Below, one piece after another: positions 55,503 through 61,599 of a DNA stretch of 61,599 nucleotides. Numbering within the stretch: the first letter of the stretch is position 1; the number at the start of each line of letters is the position of its first letter. Source of the stretch: PFJX01 sp964466195 (GTDB taxonomy: Bacteria > Pseudomonadota > Gammaproteobacteria > Burkholderiales > Thiobacillaceae); NCBI GenBank assembly GCA_964466195.1, contig CAYXMQ010000019.1, positions 1 to 61,599 on the forward strand, in the 5' to 3' direction. The notes below the pieces were generated by a model that saw nothing but the letters and a program-made list of their open reading frames with translations, was not told the DNA's origin and did no database searches. The position numbers and the translations under genes were made by a program.

Positions 55503-55533
55503 GGGAGGGCGCCGGACGCGCCCTCCCCCTTTT
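55503..55533 (+). terminator. Strong hairpin terminator or attenuator inside the conduit locus
   Basis: Perfect 10-bp stem GGGAGGGCGC/GCGCCCTCCC with loop CGGAC, then CC and TTTT. It ends only 21 bases before the next start codon, which leaves no room for a promoter in between. Confidence 0.75.
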
Positions 55534-55554
55534 AGCCACACATTGGATGGATTC

Positions 55555-56415
55555 ATGAGCCCGAACTCAAAACTGGTGTTCCTTGTCGCCGCATTCAGCC
55601 TGTCGCTGTCCGCCTGCGACGGGAAAAAGACCGAAACCGCCGTCGATTCAAAGCCGGCCGTGAAGATCAACGGCCAGTCCGTACTCGAAGTTGAAATTCA
55701 GACCAAGTCGGCCCACGGCGGCGCCGACGGCAAGACCAAGCCCGTGTCCGAGCAGAGCATGGAAAGCCTGGTCAACATGGAACTGATGCGGCAGGCGGCC
55801 GTGCAATCGAAACTGGATCGCGATCCGGCCATCCAGGCAAAGCTGGCCAACTCGGCGCGCTCGATTCTGGCCATGGCCTATATGGAACAGCAGCTGGCCG
55901 CAGCGGCTAAGCCGAGCGATGCCGACATCCTGGCCTATTACACCCAGCACCCGGAGCGCTACGCGCAACGCAAGCAGTACGCGGTGCAGGAATTCCAGAT
56001 CGACGCCGCACCCGAGGTCAGGGCCGAAATCAAACAACAACTCGAGCAGTTGAAAACCCGCGACCGGTTCGAGCCCTGGTTGAAGGAAAGAAACATCCCG
56101 CACCAGAGCCTTGCGCTTTCCGTGACCAGCGATCAGATGTCGGACGAAGTGCTGCCGAAGTTGACGAAAACGCCGCTCGGCGGCCATGTAGTTCTGGACG
56201 GCCAAGCACCGCTGCTGGTCATTTTCGTCCTGTCCGAGCAGCTGCAGCCGATGCCCCTGGAACAGGCTGGCCCGCAGATCGGCAACACGCTGTTGGAGCA
56301 GCGGCGCAAGGCGGCGCTGGACAATGCGCTGAAGCAGCTGCGCGACAAGGCCAAGATCGAATATGTGGCGCCCTACACGGCGAAGGGCCTGCAAGTGAGC
56401 GACAAGAGGAATTGA
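55555..56415 (+). CDS. EpsD-like peptidyl-prolyl cis-trans isomerase lipoprotein (SurA/PpiC type)
   Basis: 286 residues from ATG 55555 (TTG 55543 is an alternative). Lipobox SLSAC (Cys21). A helical SurA-N-like region (about 50-130) is followed by a degenerate PpiC region: FEPWLKERNI, QMSDEVLPKLTKTPLGG, LVIFVLSEQLQP. It is likely anchored in the periplasm and may chaperone the barrel protein or the large cytochromes. Similar genes accompany mtr-type clusters in betaproteobacteria (recalled). The next gene starts 106 bases later. Confidence 0.8.
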   Translation: MSPNSKLVFLVAAFSLSLSACDGKKTETAVDSKPAVKINGQSVLEVEIQTKSAHGGADGKTKPVSEQSMESLVNMELMRQAAVQSKLDRDPAIQAKLANSARSILAMAYMEQQLAAAAKPSDADILAYYTQHPERYAQRKQYAVQEFQIDAAPEVRAEIKQQLEQLKTRDRFEPWLKERNIPHQSLALSVTSDQMSDEVLPKLTKTPLGGHVVLDGQAPLLVIFVLSEQLQPMPLEQAGPQIGNTLLEQRRKAALDNALKQLRDKAKIEYVAPYTAKGLQVSDKRN

Positions 56416-56479
56416 CGCTGTGCGGCCGGGCCGGGATCGGGTCACCATGCCACACGACCGCCACGTGTGGCCGCCGCGT

Positions 56480-56493
56480 TTGAACGAGTTCAA
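56480..56493. promoter_or_regulatory. Palindrome TTGAACGAGTTCAA (FNR-like core)
   Basis: TTGA-N6-TCAA core with full 6-bp arms, 28 bases before the MtrA-like start codon. So close to the start it would sit in the leader or repress; it may be coincidental. Confidence 0.35.
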
Positions 56494-56521
56494 CCAAGTA
56501 AATGAGATCGGGACACAGCCT

Positions 56522-57529
56522 ATGTGGAAAACTATCGTGCAACCCCGGGCGAAATGGTTCGCCTTGATCCTCGGCATGAGCCTGCTGTTGCCGGTCCATG
56601 CCGCCGACAAGGATGACAAGAAAGAGCAGAAGTCCGCGCCCGCGGCGGCGTTGACTGACGCGGAGAAAGAGGCGAAGGTGGCGTTGATCGCCAAGGCGAA
56701 ATTCAAAGACACCGACACCTGCGTCAGTTGCCATGACGCCGAGAACGAATACCCGGTTTTTCCCCTCTTCAAGACCAAGCATGCGGTTAAGGCGGACCCG
56801 CGCAGCCCGATGGGAAATCAGGGCTGCGAGAGTTGCCACGGAGCCGGCACTGTCCACGCCAAGGCGAAAAAGAGCGATAAACGGGGCGGTTCGATCATCA
56901 ACTTCGGCAAAAACGTCTGGACCCCGGTCAAGGACCAGAATGAAAAGTGCCTGACCTGCCATCAAACCCATCAACGCATCGAATGGAAAGGCAGCAGCCA
57001 CGAATTCAGCCAGGTGGCCTGCGCCTCATGCCACACGATCCACGTAACCAAGGACCCGGTCCTGGAGCGACACAGCCAGGCTGGCGTCTGTTTCAACTGC
57101 CATGCCAAGGAACGGGCCAAGTTCCAGCAGGCCTCGCATCATCCGGTTCGTGAAGGCAAGATGGCCTGTACCGAGTGCCACGACGTGCATGGCGAAAAAG
57201 GCACCGGTGCGCTGGTGAAGGCCAGCGCACGCGAGAAATGCACCTCCTGCCATGCCGAGAAGCGCGGCCCGTTCCTGTGGGAGCACGCGCCTGCCGCCGA
57301 AGACTGCAATTTGTGCCATACGCCGCACGGCTCCAATCAGGCCGCCCTGCTGAAAAAGCGCGCGCCGCAGTTATGCCAGCAATGCCACTCGCGCACCGGC
57401 CATTCGAGCGGCAGCTACGATGGCGGCACGCTGGCCGGCAGTGTTTTCCTGGGGGTGAAGGGCTGCGTCAATTGCCATACGCAAATCCATGGCTCGAACC
57501 ACCCCTCCGGCGCGCTGCCGTTGCGTTGA
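56522..57529 (+). CDS. mtrA: Periplasmic decaheme c-type cytochrome, MtrA/DmsE family
   Basis: 335 residues from ATG 56522; the signal peptide ends at VHA-ADK. Ten CxxCH sites (CVSCH, CESCH, CLTCH, CASCH, CFNCH, CTECH, CTSCH, CNLCH, CQQCH, CVNCH) are evenly spaced along the protein, the linear haem wire of MtrA. It inserts into the MtrB-type barrel and carries electrons across the outer membrane. The barrel gene follows 48 bases later. A longer in-frame start would prepend untypical sequence. Confidence 0.95.
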   Translation: MWKTIVQPRAKWFALILGMSLLLPVHAADKDDKKEQKSAPAAALTDAEKEAKVALIAKAKFKDTDTCVSCHDAENEYPVFPLFKTKHAVKADPRSPMGNQGCESCHGAGTVHAKAKKSDKRGGSIINFGKNVWTPVKDQNEKCLTCHQTHQRIEWKGSSHEFSQVACASCHTIHVTKDPVLERHSQAGVCFNCHAKERAKFQQASHHPVREGKMACTECHDVHGEKGTGALVKASAREKCTSCHAEKRGPFLWEHAPAAEDCNLCHTPHGSNQAALLKKRAPQLCQQCHSRTGHSSGSYDGGTLAGSVFLGVKGCVNCHTQIHGSNHPSGALPLR

Positions 57530-57577
57530 ACATCGCCAGGCGAACGTCTTCCCGAATGCAGACCAAGGGTGAATGAC

Positions 57578-59689
57578 ATGAAAGACACCAGACAGCCCAT
57601 GCGCTACGCCCTGCTGGCGGCGGCGCTGATGCAACTCTCCCCGGCCATCGCGGAAACGCCGCAAAAGGACGCGGCAGCCAAGAAGGAGCCGGCGGAAACC
57701 GCCAAGGTGTGCGACGACTGCCCCGACCCCAGCGGCAAGTCCGGCTGGATCGACGCCGGCATCGGCCTGCAGAGTGATGAGGCCTACCGCTTCGGCCGCT
57801 ACACCGGCTACGAGAATGACGGTGCGCATCTCAATGCCAGCGGCGAATACCGCTATCGCGGCAAGGCCAACGCAGATTACCTGGACATCCGGGCGGAAGA
57901 CCTGGGCCTGGAATCGCGCCGCCTGACGATAGATGGCGGCCGACAGGGCCAATACGGCATCGCGCTCGAGTACGACCAGATTCCGAACTTCCGCGAGTCG
58001 AACACCCGTAGCCCTTTCAGCCCGCAAGGCGACGGGCTGCTGGCTTTGCCAGCCGGCTGGATACCCGCCGGCACGACGACGGCGATGCCGACGCTGGCCG
58101 GCGATCTGGCGCGCACGCCGTTGCAGACCGAACGCGATCGGCTGGGCGTCAGATTCTCGCTGACACCGGGCCGCAATTGGGAACTCAACGGCCATTTCCG
58201 GCGCGAGGAAAAGGACGGCACGCTGGACAAGGGAGCGACCTTCGCCTTCAATCAGACCGCCATCCTGCCGGTACCGGTCAACTACCAGACCGATGATTTC
58301 GGCCTTGCCGTGGGCTACCAGGGCGAGCGCATGCAGGCCAAGCTGGCCTATGCAGGCTCGCTGTTCGAGAACGGTTACCGGCGCATCGCCTGGGACAATC
58401 CTTACGCGTCCTTCCCATCCTTGCCCGATAGAGGCCAGATGGCCGAGGCGCCGGACAACCAGTTTCACCAGATCAGCGCGGTACTCGGCTACCAGTGGTC
58501 CGAAACGACCCGCCTGGCGGCCCGGCTCGCACGCGGGCGGATGACGCAAGACCAGGCGTTTTTGCCCTACACGATCAATCCGGCCGTCCCGATCGGCGCA
58601 CCGCCGGTCGACAGCCTGAACGGCCAGGTCGACACCACATTGGTCAAGGTCGACATCTATACCCGACCCAGCGGCAAGCTGCGTCTCGATGCCAGCTACA
58701 CCTACAGCGATCGCGACAACAAGACCGCCATCAACACCTACGAACACGTGGTAACCGACAGCTTTCTGCACGGCACGCATACCAACCAGCCGTTCAGCTT
58801 CGAACAGAATCTGCTGCGGGCCAAGGCCGCCTACCGCCTGCCGGCGGACGCCGATCTTTCCTTCGGCTTCGACCACGACAAGATGAGCCGGACCTACCAG
58901 CAGGTCGAGGAAACCCAGGACCAGACCGTATGGGCCAAGCTGCGCATGCGTCCTGGTGAAACGGTCGAGACCACGCTGAAACTGTCGCACGCCAATCGCG
59001 ACGCCTCGCCCTATACGCCGAACCTGAACGAACATAGCCTGATGCGGGCGCATAACCTGGCCGACCGCGAGCGCGGCCTGGTCGGCATCGAGGCCACGCT
59101 GACCCCGACTGAAAAACTGTCCCTCGGCGTTGATTTCGAATACCTCAAGGACGACTACAACGCCATGTATCTCGGCCTGCGCGAGGCCAGCGGCATGAAC
59201 AGCAACATCAACCTGGCCTACACCTTCAGCGATCGGCTCTCGGCAACGGCCTACTACGACCGCGAGCAGTTGAACTCGGAACAGGCCGGCAGCGCCTGGA
59301 TCATCGAGCCCGGCACGCCATGGCTGGCATCCGACAAGAATCTGACCCAGACCGTCGGCTTCGGCGTCAAATGGGTGGCGATCCCCAAGAAGCTGGATGT
59401 CGGCGTCGACATCTTCTATGCGGATTACACGGGCGAGATCCGTTATGCCGGCGCGCCGGCGCTGCCCGACCTGGGCGCCACGCTGACCGGGGTCGGCGCG
59501 CATGCGGTCTACACGCTGAAGGACAACCTCTCTTTGCGCGTGGGCTATCGCTATGAGCGCTACAAAGAATCCGACTGGGCCAAGAACGCCGCCGTCGATA
59601 GCCTGCCTACGCTGCTGTCGCTGGGTGCGGCGCCACAGAATTACGATACCCACCTGGTCACGTTGTCCGTCCGCTATGAGTTCAAGTAA
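57578..59689 (+). CDS. mtrB: Outer-membrane beta-barrel of the electron conduit, MtrB/PioB family
   Basis: 703 residues from ATG 57578 with AGGG eight bases upstream (GTG 57569 is also in frame). After the signal peptide, VCDDCPD (Cys45, Cys48) is the N-terminal CxxC pair reported for MtrB proteins of metal reducers. The rest alternates amphipathic strands and ends in VRYEFK, an outer-membrane C-terminal signature. It sheaths the decaheme MtrA-like protein. The pairing with mtrA and two surface cytochromes makes a complete outer-membrane complex. Confidence 0.93.
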   Translation: MKDTRQPMRYALLAAALMQLSPAIAETPQKDAAAKKEPAETAKVCDDCPDPSGKSGWIDAGIGLQSDEAYRFGRYTGYENDGAHLNASGEYRYRGKANADYLDIRAEDLGLESRRLTIDGGRQGQYGIALEYDQIPNFRESNTRSPFSPQGDGLLALPAGWIPAGTTTAMPTLAGDLARTPLQTERDRLGVRFSLTPGRNWELNGHFRREEKDGTLDKGATFAFNQTAILPVPVNYQTDDFGLAVGYQGERMQAKLAYAGSLFENGYRRIAWDNPYASFPSLPDRGQMAEAPDNQFHQISAVLGYQWSETTRLAARLARGRMTQDQAFLPYTINPAVPIGAPPVDSLNGQVDTTLVKVDIYTRPSGKLRLDASYTYSDRDNKTAINTYEHVVTDSFLHGTHTNQPFSFEQNLLRAKAAYRLPADADLSFGFDHDKMSRTYQQVEETQDQTVWAKLRMRPGETVETTLKLSHANRDASPYTPNLNEHSLMRAHNLADRERGLVGIEATLTPTEKLSLGVDFEYLKDDYNAMYLGLREASGMNSNINLAYTFSDRLSATAYYDREQLNSEQAGSAWIIEPGTPWLASDKNLTQTVGFGVKWVAIPKKLDVGVDIFYADYTGEIRYAGAPALPDLGATLTGVGAHAVYTLKDNLSLRVGYRYERYKESDWAKNAAVDSLPTLLSLGAAPQNYDTHLVTLSVRYEFK

Positions 59690-59700
59690 ACGAACCCGCC

Positions 59701-59722
59701 GCTGCGTTCATCCCCACGCAGC
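59701..59722 (+). other. Stem-loop between the barrel and cytochrome c4 genes
   Basis: GCTGCGT and ACGCAGC pair around an 8-base loop. No T-run follows, so read-through into the c4 gene is expected. Confidence 0.45.
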
Positions 59723-59749
59723 GTACGCAGCATTTTGAGGAGACATGTC

Positions 59750-60397
59750 ATGACAACATTCTTCCGCCTTGGCTTCATGGCCGTGCTGGTTTCCGCGGCG
59801 GGCTTCCTGCAGGCGCACGCGGATTCGGAAATCACGCCGGATTCCATCCATATTCAGCGCTGCAGCGCCTGCCATTACGTCGATGGCCGCAGCGCCGGCC
59901 CCGAGTTTCCGAATATCGCCGGGCAATATGAACTCTACCTGCGCAAGGCGCTGACCCTGTTCAAGGAAAACCAGCGCGACAGCGAAGCGATGGAATTGAT
60001 CACCTCGCTGCACAAGCAGCAGGAACTGGTCATCCTCGCCAACTACTATTCGAAACAGAAACCGGCCGAAGTCCCGCCGATCGCTTCGCCCGATCAAACC
60101 CAATGGGCCAGAGGGAAACATATCTTTACCGCGGAACGCGTCTACGGCATCGCCTGTGCCGACTGCCACGGCGCGGATGCCAAGGGCTATGTGCGCAAAA
60201 GCCCGCGCAGCAGAAATGCCCGCGCCATTCCGAGCCTCGCCGGCCAGCAACCCGGCTACCTGAAAGCCACGCTGCAAAAATACACACGCAACGGAGACGC
60301 GGCCGCGCAGTCCGGCATGTGCGCCATGCGCAAGGCCGGCAAGACCCTCAGCGGCACCGACATCAATGCCCTGGTCGAATACCTTTCCAGCAAATAG
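59750..60397 (+). CDS. Diheme cytochrome c4-type periplasmic protein
   Basis: 215 residues from ATG 59750 with GGAG seven bases upstream. The signal peptide ends at AHA-DSE. Two haem domains: CSACH (38-42) and CADCH (about 139-143), each with a class I fold; FPNIAGQYELYLRKAL and IPSLAGQQPGYLKATL are the c4 landmark segments with the distal region. It is likely the soluble carrier linking the MtrA-like protein with inner-membrane electron donors or acceptors. Confidence 0.92.
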   Translation: MTTFFRLGFMAVLVSAAGFLQAHADSEITPDSIHIQRCSACHYVDGRSAGPEFPNIAGQYELYLRKALTLFKENQRDSEAMELITSLHKQQELVILANYYSKQKPAEVPPIASPDQTQWARGKHIFTAERVYGIACADCHGADAKGYVRKSPRSRNARAIPSLAGQQPGYLKATLQKYTRNGDAAAQSGMCAMRKAGKTLSGTDINALVEYLSSK

Positions 60398-60617
60398 CCC
60401 GCGTTGTCGGCTTGCCTGATTGCTGCCTGCAGCAAGGGAAGGATGGCAGCCGCGCGAGCCTTAGAAGGCCGCCCGACCGACTGGCCAGCGCTGGGCAAGA
60501 CGGCTTGCCTCGACGGCCAAGATGCGATCGGCATGCCTGCCTGTGCGGGTTAAAGTATCGTTCAGCGCGGTCTGTGTTTCCGCGCATCCTTTCCCATCAC
60601 TCTTTTTGCCAGCCCGA

Positions 60618-61463
60618 TTGATACGTATCGCCTTGCCCTTCCGTTTGCCTTCCCGCCTGTCCTTGCTTGCCGCGTTGGTCGCGCTGCTGCTGTTGAGCGC
60701 GGTGGTTTTCTATTGGGCCCGGATTTTTCTGGCGCCGCGTCCGCCGGCCAAGCCTGCTGCGGCGGCCGCACCGGCGTTGGGCAAGGTGTGGGCGGAGAAG
60801 GCGGTGCATCTGTTCGGCGGCGCCGGCTCGATCGGCGCGGCGGTGGACGCGGCGCCGGTCGCCGCGTCCGCCATCGGCGTCAGCGGCGTCTATGCCGGAC
60901 GCGACGGCCGTTCCGGTTTTGCCGTGCTGGTCGTGGACGGCAAAGCGCTGCCGGCCGTGCTCGGCCAGGAATTCGCAGCCGGCCTGCGCTTGCAGCGGGT
61001 TTATCCGGACAGCGTCGAAATCCTGCGCGGCGGACAGCTCGAAATCGCGCGCATGGCCGCAGCCCCGCTTCCCCCGCCGGCTCCGACACCATCGGCAGCG
61101 AAGCCCGGTGCGACGACGGCCGCAATGCAGATGGCCGTGCAGCCGATCGGAGCGAATCAATATGTTTTGTCGCGCGCAGCGCTGTTGACGACCCTGCAGC
61201 GCCCGGATCAGATACCCCTGCTTGGCCGCTACACGCCGAATCCTGTCGGCGGCGCTTTGCTCGAGCACAGTCCGGCCGGCGGCCTGCCGGACAAACTGGG
61301 CCTGAAAGTCGGCGACGTGGTCACCCGGATCAATGGACACGCGCTGTCCGGCCCCAATGAGGTGGCGCGCATTTACGAACTGATGACGAAAAGCGAAGGG
61401 ATCAGCATGGATGTCTTGCGGGCGGGTGCAAAAATCAATATCGGGATACAGGTAGAGCCATGA
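60618..61463 (+). CDS. gspC: Type II secretion system protein GspC
   Basis: About 281 residues if started at TTG 60618, which leaves a short basic cytoplasmic tail before the membrane helix (LSLLAALVALLLLSAVVFYW); ATG 60522 and GTG 60543 are in-frame alternatives and the true start is uncertain. A periplasmic homology region (IGVSGVYAGRDGRSGFAVLVVDG in part) and a C-terminal PDZ domain (KLGLKVGDVVTRINGHALSG) follow. It links the inner-membrane platform to the GspD secretin. gspD begins 10 bases later. Confidence 0.85.
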   Translation: MIRIALPFRLPSRLSLLAALVALLLLSAVVFYWARIFLAPRPPAKPAAAAAPALGKVWAEKAVHLFGGAGSIGAAVDAAPVAASAIGVSGVYAGRDGRSGFAVLVVDGKALPAVLGQEFAAGLRLQRVYPDSVEILRGGQLEIARMAAAPLPPPAPTPSAAKPGATTAAMQMAVQPIGANQYVLSRAALLTTLQRPDQIPLLGRYTPNPVGGALLEHSPAGGLPDKLGLKVGDVVTRINGHALSGPNEVARIYELMTKSEGISMDVLRAGAKINIGIQVEP

Positions 61464-61478
61464 AGGTAGAGCCATGAT
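61451..61478 (+). repeat. Tandem 14-bp duplication at the gspC-gspD junction
   Basis: GGTAGAGCCATGAA is followed directly by GGTAGAGCCATGAT. The first copy supplies the gspC stop, the second the gspD start; the ATG of the first copy opens only a five-codon frame. Confidence 0.85.
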
Positions 61479-61599
61479 CGAACCCGGTTTCAGGCGGCGC
61501 GTGAGGGCGCGCCTTTCGGCGGCGACTCTGGTCATTGCACTCGCGGCCGCGCCGGCATGGTCGCAAAGCCGGGTGACGTTGAACTTCGTCAATGCGGAG
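61474..61599 (+). CDS. gspD: Type II secretion secretin GspD (partial, N-terminus only)
   Basis: 42 codons to the right edge. A basic signal peptide (RRRVRARLSAATLVIALAAA) ends at AWS-QSR. Then comes VTLNFVNAE, the first strand of the N0 domain that begins mature secretins. It follows gspC, so this is the start of a gsp operon. Confidence 0.8.
   Translation, partial: MIEPGFRRRVRARLSAATLVIALAAAPAWSQSRVTLNFVNAE

Overview
The window looks like a chromosome segment of a high-GC betaproteobacterium (Nitrosomonadales/Rhodocyclales-like). The evidence is the hfq-hflX-hflK-hflC-DUF2065-hisZ-purA gene order, the rnr-rlmB pair, and a locus for extracellular electron transfer of the kind known from iron-cycling bacteria. 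The species cannot be fixed from the sequence alone. Most of the window is densely coding.

Left part (1-20.4 kb): a DUF6502/DUF5666 gene pair whose second member ends in a 9-bp minisatellite encoding Glu-Lys-Val repeats; a two-gene flavocytochrome c sulfide dehydrogenase-like unit (cytochrome plus Tat-exported flavoprotein) with a good promoter and terminator; a Cys-rich lipoprotein and smc; queF; an RND efflux system whose outer-membrane factor and adaptor are separated from the pump by two exported phosphoesterases (PhoD-like and 5'-nucleotidase-like); and psd.

Accessory block (20.4-26.6 kb): flanked by long stretches without clear genes, one carrying GGGGTCAGG-type repeats. It holds a two-gene minus-strand unit of unknown function: a 1338-residue protein with no family I recognise, and a 293-residue protein that keeps the Q-x5-C, H-A and SWG landmarks of papain-fold cysteine proteases. 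An orphan umuC and tRNA-Leu(CAG) follow.

Middle (28-45 kb): housekeeping genes rnr, rlmB, hpt, mtnP, an orphan peptide-binding lipoprotein, purA, hisZ, DUF2065, hflC, hflK, hflX, hfq, a GAF-GGDEF-EAL protein and an unknown 387-residue protein.

Right part (44.6-61.6 kb): a regulatory block and an electron conduit. A PhnD-like periplasmic binding protein, a membrane histidine kinase and a sigma54-type response regulator form a probable three-component sensor. A divergent Crp/Fnr-family regulator has an FNR-type recognition helix (ExxSR), and a perfect TTGAT-N4-ATCAA box overlaps its stop codon, upstream of the conduit. The conduit has two MtrC/OmcA-type surface decaheme lipoproteins, an exported helix-hairpin-helix protein, an EpsD-like peptidyl-prolyl isomerase lipoprotein, an MtrA/DmsE-type decaheme cytochrome, an MtrB/PioB-type barrel with a CxxC motif, and a diheme c4-type cytochrome (32 haems in all). 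Two internal intrinsic terminators divide it into segments. A type II secretion operon starts directly downstream (gspC, partial gspD); in Shewanella that machinery exports surface decahaem cytochromes. No inner-membrane quinol dehydrogenase of the CymA type is present, so the direction of electron flow cannot be decided here.
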